A DNA stretch of 64,000 nt from Impatiens glandulifera (GCF_907164915.1 NC_061867.1:43744242-43808241), one strand, 5' to 3'. Numbered from the stretch's first letter, positions 1-10,268 are shown. Translations and numbers: made by a program. The notes: generated from the letters alone by a model not told the origin.

Positions 1-1233
1 GACCGACTTCATCAACAAACAGAAACAAGTCATGAGATCTCATGATCACAACAACACTCCAAAGATGATCCTAGTCTACGACTCTTCCATGCCATGGGCC
101 GACCATTTTGCTAAGCAATCTGACCTTCTTTCTGCTGCTTTCTTTACCCAATCATGCTCTGTCACCGCTCTCTACTATCACTTCAAAAATGGAAACCTTA
201 ACATCCCTCCTACCCCCACCGATCATCTCTGTCTACCTAATCTGCCCCCTTTCCTAATCAATGATCTCCCTTCTTTTATAGTCAAAAAGGGTACTTTCCC
301 CCTGCTCACCACCCTCATGGCCGATCAATCTGACAACTTTGGCAAAGCGGATTGGATCCTCTTCAACACCTTTGATGCCCTTGAACCAGAGGTACGTAAC
401 ATAATTAACTAGCTAGCAGAAGATCCATTAATTTATGTTATTACTTCTAAATATAATTGTATAAATAAATAAAGGAGGTGAAATGGACATCAAGCAAATG
501 TGTTGTAAAAACAATTGGACCAACAATCCCATCAAGATATCTAGGGATGAAGGTTGAGAATGAGGATGAGAATGACATGAACCACTATGGTTTCAACCTA
601 TACGAGCCAAAAACAGACACATGCATAAAATGGTTGAACGGTATGGAGGAAGGATCGGTGGTTTACGTGTCATTCGGGAGCATGGCGAGTCTAAGCAAGG
701 AGCAAATGGAGGAATTGGGATATGGGTTGATGAATAGCAAGTGTCATTTCTTGTGGGTGGTAAGATCTGGGGAGGAGGAAGCCAACATCCCGAGCTGGTT
801 CAAGGAAAAGAGTTGTGATCATCAAGGTCAAATTGTGAGTTGGTGCCCACAGCTTGCGGTTCTAGCTCACAAGGCGGTTGGGTGTTTTGTTACACACTGT
901 GGATGGAACTCGACGATGGAAGCTATTAGCTCCGGAGTGCCAATGGTGGCCATGCCACAATGGTCTGATCAAATGACTAATGCAAAGTACATAGAGGATG
1001 TGTGGGGGGTTGGAGTCAGGGCTGAGTTCGATGACATCAGGGGGGTTTTTACTAGACAAGAGATTGAAACTTGTGTCAACAAAGTTATGAAAATAAATAA
1101 AGATGATGATGATCAATGCAACAACTACAGAAAGAATGCTCTGGAGTTGAAGAAGTTGGCCATGGAGTCTGTTCGTGAAGGTGGGACCTCATATAACAAC
1201 ATTCAGGACTTCATTTCTCGACTTCTCAATTAA
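1..1233 (+). CDS. Family-1 UDP-glycosyltransferase, UGT74-like (5' partial, two exons)
   Basis: Predicted cytosolic enzyme moving a sugar, probably glucose, from a UDP-sugar to a small hydrophobic acceptor. The frame is open from base 2, upstream of the first Met at 32, so the start and the N-terminal catalytic His lie outside the window. Exon 1 ends at 391. A phase-0 intron (about 392-474, GT at 392, AG at 473-474; an AG at 476-477 would drop one residue) leads to exon 2, with stop TAA at 1231-1233. Exon 1 carries UGT74-like motifs: VYDSSMPWA, AAFFTQSCSV, DLPSF, ADWILFNTF. Exon 2 contains a complete 44-residue PSPG donor box at 841-972, beginning WCPQ, with THCGWNS in the middle and ending in Gln, the residue usual for UDP-glucose users. 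No frameshift or internal stop is visible. The acceptor cannot be read from the sequence; UGT74 members act on salicylate, thiohydroximates, auxins and terpenoid acids. Confidence 0.93.
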
Positions 1234-1304
1234 TTAATTAATGATATCATATTTACCTACTCATGATCTTACTTTTAATGTTACTGCATGTACAACATCC
1301 ATCG

Positions 1305-1325
1305 CCTACCTACCTACCTACCTAC
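1305..1325. repeat. (CCTA)n microsatellite
   Basis: About five CCTA units lie roughly 70 bp after the glycosyltransferase stop codon, probably in its 3' UTR. Confidence 0.8.
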
Positions 1326-2870
1326 ATGGTGCAAGCAATATGCAAGCAAAAGATGAAATAAAAATATTATTAAAATGGGCACCGTTTGTGAGCCACAGTT
1401 TCACAAATCATAATATTCTCTCTCTAATCCTATTTATAAGCTTTAAGATTTCTTGGAGACTAGTCATCTTATTTGTTTTATCTCTTATTTACATACAAAC
1501 ATTTTAAGTATGTAATACTTAATACTCATATTTATTTATTTTTTTAATTTCTAAACGCTAAAATACATTTACACAATCATGTCTCACATTACCCATATAT
1601 ATATACCATACTTTAAAACTTAATTTATTTTATAATTAACTAGGAAAATATTTGTGTGCAATAAAAATATAATTAAAATAAATTTAATAATAAAAAAATA
1701 ATAATATGTATTTAATGTTTAAAATTATTAATAAATCACGAATAAAAATAGAACACTCACATTTCACATTTTATTTACTTCGGTAAAACAACTTATCTTC
1801 TCATATATTTTATACATATTTTTTTCTAAATGAACATCTTATCTCGCGACCTTACACTTTATTTTGGTCAATTTCATATTATATATTAGTTAGTTAAAAA
1901 GTTAAACTTATATTGTTAAAATGTCGTACATTCATCAAATTTGGTGTTTACTTTAAAATATAAAGTGTTATTAGTCTAATTAGTTAAAAAATTATATTTT
2001 TTTTAGGTTGCAAGTTTAAAACAAACATATAGCATTTTAAAATTTATTTTTAACTGTTTTAAGCATATATGAGCGGGTTAACACACAATCCAACCCAAGT
2101 ATTCATTTACTCTCACATATATATCCAAATTAACCACAACTCTCGACCCGACAATCCGAACCCTTTAAAAATTAAACATTATTATATATATATATATATA
2201 TATTTATTTATTTATTTATTGGCATTCTAGTGAGTATTCATTCTGATACTCTCAATTTTTTATTTTTTAAAATTAGTTACATGCTTATTATAAACCATTT
2301 TTCAATTAAACCCTTTTTATTTTAATTAATATTATTATTAACAATAAAACATATCATCACCTTTTAGGTAAATGATAATAAAATCATTTCCTTAACAGAA
2401 ACTAAAATCTCTCACTTTTATTGGCCCATGATTAGTACAAAGAGTTAACTTTCTTAAATATATCAAATATACAATTCATACCTTAAAGTGTATTAATTTT
2501 TTACATTTTTTATTTTTATTTAAAATAGTTCCTTAACTTAACTTGGAGAGTTAAATTTAATCCCAAATTTCATTTAAAATTAAATTGACTTCAAAATATT
2601 GTTTTAAATAGATTTTTATCCTCAACTTATTTTTCTTTGTTTTCTCGACCAAAGTTTAATTTTAAGTAAATATTTATTAATTTTTCATTCGGATATTTAC
2701 TAATCTCGAAAAAGAAAAGAACATTGAATTAGAGCCTGCTTGTTATAATTATTTATTTATTTATGGCATGTGAGGAACTCTTGACCCAAATGGAATAAGT
2801 AGAAAAAGGAAAACGACTACTTTATTTGACTGAACTTTATTCTTTAATTTGATTATTCTTTTATGATCAA

Positions 2871-2871
<1 letters not shown>
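1326..2871. other. AT-rich intergenic spacer
   Basis: Very AT-rich sequence with short TA and TTTA runs (about 2183-2220). I see no coding pattern. The only recognisable part is one copy of an interspersed repeat at about 2040-2197, listed separately. Confidence 0.6.
2040..2197 (+). repeat. Interspersed repeat R1, copy 1
   Basis: About 155 bp containing GAGCGGGTTAACACACAATCC, then CTCTCACATATATATCCAAA, ending in a TA run. It matches the reverse complement of 10127-10268 along its length, with the same TA run at the same end. Family unknown. Confidence 0.7.

Positions 2872-2950
<79 letters not shown>
2872..2950. repeat. (ATT)n microsatellite
   Basis: About 26 uninterrupted ATT units. The minus-strand frame across it would encode poly-Asn and is not a gene. 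Confidence 0.97.
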
Positions 2951-2982
2951 GTCTTTTTGTTCCTTCTTCTTGGATCGGCAAT

Positions 2983-3293
2983 CAGGCCGACCCCTAGGTA
3001 AGCCCGGCAAGCTCTCGGGCTAGGGCAGTCCACCTCCCAGGGCTCTCAGGGCAGCTTATTTGTTAAAATTATCAAAATATTTAGATATATTTATTTTAAT
3101 TTTAAACCTAAATGGTAGTAGCTTAGTGGTTCAAGTTATATATTTAAAGTTTCAATGTAGTTTATGGGTTTAAATCTCACTAAAAACGAATTTTTTTTTT
3201 TATTAATTTTTAAATCTAGACTTAGGGTTACAAAAAGTATATCGAACTTTTTGTACCGAGGCTAGAGAAGCCCAAACCTCAGGGCCGGCTCTG
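2983..3293. mobile_element. Non-autonomous hAT-type element
   Basis: A 311-bp unit starting CAGGCCGACCC and ending so that its complement begins CAGAGCCGGCCCTG, a TIR style typical of plant hAT elements. It is flanked by TCGGCAAT (2975-2982) and TCGGCAAC (3294-3301), an 8-bp duplication with one mismatch, the length expected for hAT. There is no coding capacity. The first 70 bp are GC-rich and the rest AT-rich. Confidence 0.6.
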
Positions 3294-3301
3294 TCGGCAA
3301 C

Positions 3302-3797
3302 TAATTAAGAACCTTCCTTCTTCTCTTATATACTGAAAAAGAAAAATGGAAAATAAGTTTTTATTGATCAGTAAAAGTGAAATTCATTCAAAATTTGCAA
3401 AATTCTTAAGGAGTTATAATTAGATATATATTACCAGGGAAACTTAAAGGTGTCTTTCCATCCTCCTCCATTGTTAGAGCCATTGAGAAGAATTTTGTCG
3501 AGCCTTACTATATTCTCTGAAAACGTTGGTCTTATAACGGTTTGGGATCCCAACATTCTTCAATCAACATATCCATCCATCCATGCACCAAAAATGTAGA
3601 CAAGACCTTTTCATTTTACCGATAGATTTCATTTTAGTGCACAAAAAACTAACCTGTAACCACACCATCATTTGAACAACAGGCAAGAATATGAGAAAGA
3701 TTCAACCATACAAAATGTAAATAAACACAACAATACCTCATACAGAACAAGGAAAAAAGAGTACACATCCACACATCTCTCAAATATCTCGTCCTTC
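3302..3797. other. Spacer with one exon-like open stretch
   Basis: Mostly non-coding. On the minus strand 3557-3431 is open for about 41 codons and reads like protein (ENIVRLDKILLNGS, then DTFKFPW and a stop). A possible splice acceptor AG lies at 3559-3558. I cannot join it to an upstream exon in frame, so it may be an orphan last exon or chance. Confidence 0.25.
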
Positions 3798-3822
3798 ACT
3801 ACAAAAAAAAAACATGTATTTG

Positions 3823-4873
3823 CAGGGGAGGAACCATGCATGGGCTAGGGTGGGCTCCAGCCCCCTAATTTAAAATAATACTTGGCTAATTGGATTAGGG
3901 TGGGCTCCAGCCCAATTAAATTAAAAAAAGGGGCAAATTAATGAATAAACAAACTCCCTCTCTTCTTTTTACACATTTATCCATTTAATCGAAAGAAGTT
4001 TAGCCCAATTAAATTAAAAAAAATAGGGCAAATTAATGAATAAACAAATCTCTCTTCCTTTTACACATTTATCCATTTGATGAAATGATCAAACTTATTT
4101 CATCCATCAAATCTTCCGAGCACAGATGATCGATGATCGTTACCGGAGGAACTAGGAAGTGGAACTAATGTTACGCATTGCAAGATCGGCTTAACTCTCC
4201 TCGATCCTCCATTATGCACAAGATTTGCACCACTTGAGAACACAATTGACTCGCTATGAGCTTGACATGTCCGTCAATGAAAGCTTTCAGAATTTATCAA
4301 CTATTTTTGAATTATGTCAAAGATTAGTTAAGACAAATAAGTAAAAAACCTACAATTTGATTGATAAGTAATTTTATCATTTGTTATAATTTATGAAATA
4401 TAGCTATATTGTTTACTTATACTAATATATTTATTTAATTGGCAGGTTGATTCGTCTTGTTTTAACTCTTCCCGTTTCTACAGCAACAACAGAACGAGCA
4501 TTTTCAGCTATGAAGCTCGTGAAAACAACTCTTCGTAACAAGATGGAAGAAAAGTTTTTAATAGATTCTATGATCGTCTATATTGAACGAGAGCTGTCTG
4601 AAAACATTGATAATGATACAATAATTAAAGAATTTTATTCTAAAAAGAATAGAAGGGCACAACTTCAATAATGTGTATGCTAAATATTTTGAATGTACTG
4701 TTTTGTTTCATAATTTCATAAAGTAAAATGTTCATACATCTTTTATTTTATATGTTTGAATTAATTAATTTATTGTATCAATTACAAGGAAAAAAAACGG
4801 AGCATAGAAAGTTAAATCTGAGGTGCAAGTTGTAGTCAGCCCCAGGTAATTTTTCATCCTGGCTCCGCCTCTG
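3823..4873 (+). mobile_element. hAT element relic with TIRs and 8-bp target duplication
   Basis: About 1.05 kb. The 5' end reads CAGGGGAGGAACCA and the complement of the 3' end CAGAGGCGGAGCCA, matching hAT terminal inverted repeats. Flanks TGTATTTG (3815-3822) and TATATTTG (4874-4881) form an 8-bp duplication with one mismatch. Inside, a tandem duplication (about 3913-3995 and 4003-4080, starting AGCCCAATTAAATTAAAAAA) lies before a transposase 3' part. Most of the transposase, including the zinc finger and catalytic core, is deleted. Confidence 0.8.
4235..4671 (+). pseudogene. hAT transposase C-terminal fragment (dimerisation domain)
   Basis: Two exons are recognisable. Exon 1 (about 4235-4367) reads TRYELDMSVNESFQNLSTI, then FELCQRLVKTNK, typical of the zinc-finger MYM-type/DUF4371 hAT transposases of plants. 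A stop codon (TAA, 4342-4344) falls where the family has Ser. An intron at 4368-4445 (GT...AG) joins in frame to exon 2 (4446-4671), with LIRLVLTLPVSTATTERAFS and MKLVKTTLRNKM, the conserved hAT dimerisation region, ending at TAA 4669-4671. No RNase H-like catalytic core remains, so it cannot encode an active enzyme. Confidence 0.85.
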
Positions 4874-5110
4874 TATATTTGCGACGAAATTTATCGATGA
4901 AATTTCTGATGAATACATAATTTGGAACGTTATTTTCATATATATAGTTTTTTTTTTGCAAATATGAGTGTCGCTAGCACTCCTACAATTAAATATTTAG
5001 TCAGAAAATATTGGTGACGAATTTTACTACGATATATTAGTGACAGAATATTCAACGATATATGTGACAAGATCATTGACGAATTTTCCTACAGAATAAA
5101 TAATTATTCT

Positions 5111-5380
5111 AATGTTTTCGACATTCATTCCTACCATTCATACCAAGTTATTTATGAGTATATCTATCGAAAAATTTAATTTTTTAATATTTTTTAATTT
5201 ATATTTTTACCTAAATTTTATATTATATTTAAAAAAAATATATTAAAACTAAATAATATAATCAATCATCCATTATCACAAAATAACATCATCAATCATA
5301 TATTATCACAAAATATATTCAAATTAAACTTTAAACAAAAATCATTAAAATTAAAACATATATCAAACGATATTCTTGAA

Positions 5381-5389
<9 letters not shown>
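5111..5389. other. AT-rich spacer
   Basis: No gene or clear repeat is seen except weak echoes of TTATCACAAAATA. It leads into the TA tract that hosts the first copia element. Confidence 0.5.

Positions 5390-5468
<79 letters not shown>
5390..5468. repeat. (TA)n microsatellite, left part of the insertion target
   Basis: About 79 bp of TA directly abuts the LTR at 5469. The matching remainder lies at 10097-10126 on the other side, so the copia element jumped into a TA tract. Confidence 0.9.
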
Positions 5469-5470
<2 letters not shown>

Positions 5471-6677
5471 ATAGAATCTAGGTCGCGGCTGGAGGACCGG
5501 GGTTGGGCCGGTTAGCGCGTCTCACTCAAAGGGTGGTGATTAATCCGGTTAGAGATTAACACCGGGGTTTCAATACTACACAAACCGTCACAAACCCTTG
5601 AACTGGGTTCAAGCGCGGAAGAGGTTTGTTTCAGTTTGAAGCAGCACACTCACAAGATAGACAAAACCGGTTTTGGATAGGACAGGTTTGGAAGTTGCTG
5701 GGTCGGTTTTGAATCTTAGTGATCCGGTTTAGGTAATGTAGAGTCGGTCAAAGCGGTATAAGTATGTTAGTACAGATCGGTAAGAATGTAGAACCGGCAG
5801 AAAGTAAATAACAAGACAGGTTTTTATGGATGTTCGGAGTTAAAACTCCTACGTCACCCCTTCCTCTCGAAACCGCGAGAAGGATATTCACTAAGGAATA
5901 CAAGCATAATCCGATCGAGACTTATTTCCTGCTCGATAACACCCGTACAATTTACAATGAAATTGTAAACACACTTCAACTTAGCACTTAAGCTTTCTAG
6001 AGATAGAACACAATCTTATCACTTGTAAATTAATTGTCCACTGTGTCCCGCATTTACTCTTCTTCAGCTGCTCCTTTTATAGGTGAAATATGCCAACGGT
6101 CATATTTCACTTCCTTGAATTTGATTGGCTGAGCAGAGGTTCAGTGATTCAGACCTGGCGGTCAACTTTTCAAACCTGACGATCTGATCTTCCAGTGTGT
6201 AGGACAAACCGGCTAGGTTTGTCTTTTACTCAATATGGTGATTGTCGGTTAGACAGTTGTCTGTACTTGGAAGATTGCCTTTCTGATTTATCCTGAAGTG
6301 GAAAGATCTTGTAGGACGGTTTTCTGCAACCTGCAGACTGTCCTCAGACTTGTATGAATATGGAAATGTTCAGTCTGTTCCTTTGGTATCATTCTCAACA
6401 GATACCCGAAGTATCTACTTATGCTGGTCGGTTATTTGTCTTAACCGATGGCTTCCGGTGTGGTCGGTTGTTTGTCTTAACCGGATGGCTTCCGGTGTGG
6501 TCGGTTGTTTGTCTTAACCGGATGGCTTCCGGTTATTCCTTTGGCTTCTTAAGTGACCGACTGTCGGTTGAGCTTCTTAACCGGTTCATTGGTTTGACCA
6601 GTCCGATTCTTTGTCTGTTCCTGCATAGAAAATTTATTTGTGTTAAGTTCTATTAACCGGTCTAATTTTATCTAACA
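5469..6677 (-). repeat. 3' LTR of copia element 1
   Basis: 1209 bp. In element orientation it starts TGTTAGATAAAATTAGACC. Its other end is degenerate (TGATAGAATC on the plus strand instead of TGTTAGGATC). A TATA box (CTATAAAAGGAG) lies at 6082-6075 on the minus strand. Three tandem 36-37-bp units containing TTGTCTTAACCGGATGGC occupy 6426-6532. The sequence is dense in ACCGG/CCGGT motifs, in contrast to the AT-rich surroundings. Confidence 0.95.
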
Positions 6678-6680
6678 ATT

Positions 6681-6691
6681 TCTCCCTTTTT
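6681..6691 (-). other. Polypurine tract of element 1
   Basis: The minus strand reads AAAAAGGGAGA a few bases before the 3' LTR starts. This is the expected plus-strand priming site of an LTR element. Confidence 0.8.
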
Positions 6692-6832
6692 GATTATTTA
6701 GAATAAATATTCAAAACCATGCAAGAAGTAAGAAGTAGGCCGGTTTAAAAATCTTATGTTTGTTTGGCCGGTTTAGAAAGGCTTATGTTTGTTTGCCGGT
6801 TTTTGGAAAAACGATTTGGTTTAAGGAGAACA

Positions 6833-7154
6833 TTATTTGAAGAAGAATTTTGTATGAAAATTTTTGTAATCTAACAATTCTAATATATTTCTAAGGGAAG
6901 AAAACTTATACTCGAGAAGTGGCTTTGTGAGGATGTTAGCCACTTCATGCCTGTTCCCTTCATGTGATGTGTCTGTCAGCAGCCGGCTGTCCGAATGCAA
7001 TGTTGTCTTTTCCAAGCGTTTGTCTTGATTTACCTACATTCATAGACAATAGAAAATCTGGTTCCCATTTTTCTTTGGGTCCGCGGTTGATTAGTCCATT
7101 GGCTATCCAAACTTTGACAAACCGGACAGCTTTCCTGGTCAATGTCTTAACCAC
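6833..7154 (-). pseudogene. Remnant of gag-pol junction fused to the end of RNase H (element 1)
   Basis: Reading leftward from 7154, the frame continues gag-proximal sequence (KTLTRKAVRFVKVWIANG, also found in element 2 near 30100). It then switches near 7000 to a frame with NRHEVANILTKPLLEYKFSS, the C-terminal end of copia RNase H. The jump marks the deletion that removed pol. Nothing here is functional. Confidence 0.75.
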
Positions 7155-7190
7155 TTTTCTTGCACTCAGTTTTGAGTCTTTCTGTTTTCC

Positions 7191-8846
7191 TTAAAGGGCC
7201 TTGTGTGGGGGTGATATTTGGTTTGTCCTATGCGGTTGTGGGTTGACTTTTCTATTATTGAACAGGCTGGCTTTCCTTTTCTCAGGGTGAAGCCATTTCT
7301 CAGAATCAGTTGGACCTACGTAGGTTAGTTTGTCTTCCGTATAGTAGGCAGTTAGTTCCTCTTCAACGGTTAAGGAACTTCTTATAAAGCTTACAAGGGG
7401 AAGATCATCCTTTGTGAGCCTTACTTTGTCTAAGTGTTTTTGGCTTTGGGATCTACTGTTTTTGTAACCTAGACCAAACATGCAAGTAGGATGTCTTTTA
7501 TAACTACAAATCTTCTTTATCATTTCACTAGATCTCTTATATGCGGCCATTTTATACTGGAGTCGGGCATTTTCCTCCTCGGTCAATTCTCGAACTGGCT
7601 CATTAAACTGTTCGGTCTTAGATGGTGATTCAGGTGCTAATTCGGTTTCTGAGGTAGGGGTTTCATCAGGTTGTATGATCTCTGGTTCGGTCAGAATGGG
7701 TGATATAAGGTCGGCTCTAAAGTTGGGTTGCTTAGGTAATATGGTTAATAGGTTCTTATATTCTGCTACCATATCATTTAATGCATTATATAACTCATCT
7801 TTAGTAAATTCTTCACAAGGAGAGTCAAATACTTGTTCCTCATTCGACATTAGGCATGTGAGTTCATCATCGCTATCACTGTGAGCATATAAGCTTCCTC
7901 CATCATCGGCTATCAGTGCTTTCTGAACCTCACTTCCTTCACCGGTTTTTTGGTAATTGTTTCGGTTATTCTGATTATCCGGTTTCCGGTCATCCCTCCT
8001 CGATTTTCTGCATTCCCACTTGAAATGTCCCAAACAGTTATAGTTATAGCATCTTACATTAGATTTATCACCATAGTTGTAGTTGTCTGTCGGTTGGCTC
8101 CTTTTCATGAACCTCCCAAATTTCTGTGCAAGCGTTGCCATGGCATCCTCGGTGAACTGTTCGGCGGTTCTGATCGGTGCAGGTGCAACCGGTTCTGTGG
8201 ATGTGATCAGTGCTCTGGTTGAGGTTGAGGCTGAAACTTCTTCTTCAGTCCTAGATCTCATTTCAAACTCATATGCCTTAAGGTCTCCGAATACATCATG
8301 TAGTTTCATCTTACTTAGGCAGTTTGATTCCCTCTTTACCATTGACTTTATGTCCCATGCACTTGGAAGAGATCTTAAAGCTTTCATGATGACCTCCTTG
8401 TTATCATACCTCTTGCGAAGAGTTGCTAGCTCGTCTAACACACTTGTGAACCGGTCACTGTATTCTCTCATTGTTTCTCCTGGTTTCATCTTGATGCTTT
8501 CAAACTTCTGAGTAGCTATCATTACCTTGTTTTCCTTGGTTCTTTCATTTCCCTCATGAATTTGTATAACCGTTTCCCACGTTTCCTTTGCGGTTTTGCA
8601 GTCTCTGATCTTGCAATACGTGTTTCTGTCCACACCGTTGGAGATCCGGTTTCTGGCATGGTTATCCAGGTTATTTCTTCTTCTATCTTCAGCTGTCCAG
8701 TCCTTCCTGTCATTGTCAATGATTATCGGTCCTTCGGCTATGATGAACTGCATTTCGTCATCCATGGTAATTAAGTGTAGGTGCATACGTGCCTTCCAGT
8801 TGGCAAAGTCATCACCTTCTAGCATAGGGAGCCTATCGAAAGACAT
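7191..8846 (-). CDS. gag: Copia Gag polyprotein (551 aa), element 1
   Basis: Capsid/nucleocapsid protein of the element. The start Met at 8846 lies 40 bp from the LTR edge, just past the primer site. The N-terminal half is the plant copia Gag domain (UBN2/DUF4219 style: FANWKARMHLHLITMDDEM, then KFESIKMKPGETMREYSDRF). A CCHC-like knuckle follows at residues 266-279. Its second ligand is Tyr (C266-YN-Y269, H274, C279), whereas element 2 keeps Cys at that place, so zinc binding is probably lost. An acidic, Glu/Pro-rich region follows (about 310-430). The frame is intact to the stop at 7191, although element 2 has two stops in the same region. It is either recently active or maintained. Confidence 0.92.
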   Translation of the reverse strand: MSFDRLPMLEGDDFANWKARMHLHLITMDDEMQFIIAEGPIIIDNDRKDWTAEDRRRNNLDNHARNRISNGVDRNTYCKIRDCKTAKETWETVIQIHEGNERTKENKVMIATQKFESIKMKPGETMREYSDRFTSVLDELATLRKRYDNKEVIMKALRSLPSAWDIKSMVKRESNCLSKMKLHDVFGDLKAYEFEMRSRTEEEVSASTSTRALITSTEPVAPAPIRTAEQFTEDAMATLAQKFGRFMKRSQPTDNYNYGDKSNVRCYNYNCLGHFKWECRKSRRDDRKPDNQNNRNNYQKTGEGSEVQKALIADDGGSLYAHSDSDDELTCLMSNEEQVFDSPCEEFTKDELYNALNDMVAEYKNLLTILPKQPNFRADLISPILTEPEIIQPDETPTSETELAPESPSKTEQFNEPVRELTEEENARLQYKMAAYKRSSEMIKKICSYKRHPTCMFGLGYKNSRSQSQKHLDKVRLTKDDLPLVSFIRSSLTVEEELTAYYTEDKLTYVGPTDSEKWLHPEKRKASLFNNRKVNPQPHRTNQISPPHKAL

Positions 8847-8871
8847 GCTTGCTTGAGTATTGAAACTAACT

Positions 8872-8883
8872 GCTCTGATACCA
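8872..8883 (-). other. Primer binding site (initiator Met tRNA), element 1
   Basis: The minus strand reads TGGTATCAGAGC, 2 nt inside the 5' LTR. It is complementary to the 3' end of plant initiator methionine tRNA, as usual for copia elements. Confidence 0.95.
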
Positions 8884-8885
8884 AT

Positions 8886-10092
8886 TGTTAGGATCTAGGT
8901 CGCGGCTGGAGGACCGGGGTTGGGCCGGTTAGCGCGTCTCACTCAAAGGGTGGTGATTAATCTGGTTAGAGATTAACACCGGGATTTCAATACTACATAA
9001 ACTGTCACAAATCCTTGAACCAGGTTCAAGCGCGGAAGATGTTTGTTTCAGGTTGAAGCAGCACACTTACAAGATAGGCAGAACCGGTTTCTGGATAAGA
9101 CAGGTTTGGAAGTTGCTGGGTCGGTTTTGTAACTCGGTGATTCGGTTTAGATGGTGTAGAGTCGGTCAAAGCTGTGTATGTAGGTTAGTACAACTCGATT
9201 ATAAAGTAAATCAGGCGGAAAATAAATAACAAGACATGTTTTTATGGATGTTCGGAGATAAAACTCCTACGTCACCCCTTCCTCTCGAAACCGCGAGAAG
9301 GATATTCACTAAGGAATACAAACACAATCCGATCGAGACTTATTTCCTGCTCGATAACACCCGTACAATTTACACCGAAATTGTTAACACACTTCAACTT
9401 AGCACTTAAGCTTTCTAGAGATAGAACACAATCTTATCACTTGTAAATTAATTGTCCACTGTGTCCCGCATTTACTCTTCTTCAGCTGCTCCTTTTATAG
9501 GTGAAATATGCCAACGGTCATATTTCACTTCCTTGAATTTGATTGGCTGAGCAGAGGTTCAGTGATTCAGACCTAGCGGTCAACTTTTCAAACCTGACGA
9601 TCTGATCTTCCAGTTTGTAGGACAAACCGGCTAGGTTTGTCTTTTACTCAATATGGCGACTGTCGGTTAGACAGTTGTCTGTACTTGGAAGATTGCCTTT
9701 CTGGTTTATCCTGAAGTGGAAAGATCTTGTAGGACGGTTTTCTGCAGCCTGCACACTGTCCTCAGACTTGTATGAATATGGAAATGTTTAGTCTGTTCCT
9801 TTGGTATCATTCTCAACAGATACCCGAAGTATCTTCTTATGCTGGTCGGTTATTTGTCTTAACCGGATGGCTTCCGGTGTGGTCGGTTGTTTGTCTTAAC
9901 CGGATGGCTTCCGGTGTGGTCGGTTGTTTGTCTTAACCGGATGGCTTCCGGTTATTCCTTTGGCTTCTTAAGTGACCGACTGTCGGTTGAGCTTCTTAAC
10001 CGGTTCATTGGTTTGACCGGTCCGGTTCTTTGTCTGTTCCTGCATAGAAAATTTATTTGTGTTAAGTTCTATTAACCGGTCTAATTTTATCT

Positions 10093-10096
<4 letters not shown>
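8886..10096 (-). repeat. 5' LTR of copia element 1
   Basis: 1211 bp, near-identical to 5469-6677. It has an intact TGTTAG...CTAACA terminus, a TATA box at 9500-9493 (minus) and the same 37-bp tandem units (9844-9951). It would drive transcription leftward into gag. Confidence 0.95.

Positions 10097-10126
<30 letters not shown>
10097..10126. repeat. (TA)n, right part of the split microsatellite
   Basis: A 30-bp TA run at the outer LTR edge, a continuation of the 5390-5468 tract. Confidence 0.85.
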
Positions 10127-10128
<2 letters not shown>

Positions 10129-10268
10129 GATGCTTAATTTTTAAAGTGTCCGGATTGCTGGGTCGAGAGATGTGGTTAATTTGAATATATATGTGAGAGT
10201 AAATGGATATTTGAGCCGGATTGTGGGTTGACCCGCCCATAAACTTAAAACGGTTAAAAATACAATTA
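10127..10268 (-). repeat. Interspersed repeat R1, copy 2 (inverted)
   Basis: Its reverse complement matches 2040-2197 (GGGCGGGTCAACCCACAATC, then CTCTCACATATATATTCAAA). Both copies end at a TA tract. It may be a small transposon end; the family was not identified. Confidence 0.65.

Larger units (their letters stand above)
3798..5110. mobile_element. CACTA-like (En/Spm) terminus, split by a hAT insertion
   Basis: Sequence starts CACTACAAAAAAAAAA at 3798, the classic CACTA end. It resumes after the hAT relic with TTTGCGACGAAATTTATCGATG and several variants of GACGAATTTT and GTGACA down to about 5110, as in CACTA subterminal repeats. The far terminus was not found, so the extent is approximate. 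No transposase is seen. Confidence 0.4.
5469..10096 (-). mobile_element. Ty1/copia LTR element 1, internally deleted (gag only)
   Basis: A complete LTR-to-LTR element of 4628 bp read on the minus strand: 5' LTR 8886-10096, primer site 8872-8883, gag 8846-7191, a scrap of the end of pol, polypurine tract near 6681-6691, 3' LTR 5469-6677. Against element 2 (19488-44092), it lacks almost all of protease, integrase, reverse transcriptase and all accessory ORFs. It is a deletion derivative that would depend on proteins supplied in trans. The flanks are TA repeats, so the target duplication (TATAT) cannot be judged. Confidence 0.95.

Noticed and set aside
2761..3033. Minus-strand ORF with poly-Asn
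   Set aside because: It is the translation of the (ATT)n microsatellite and a hAT-type element end.
3431..3557. Resemblance of VRLDKILLNGS to LSM5
   Set aside because: Only a short stretch matches and the following residues diverge; no upstream exon joins in frame.
8083..8511. 142-codon plus-strand ORF
   Set aside because: Antisense shadow of the copia gag; the same happens at 31083-31487 in element 2.
5464..10101. TATAT as the target duplication of element 1
   Set aside because: Both flanks are TA microsatellite, so a match is uninformative.
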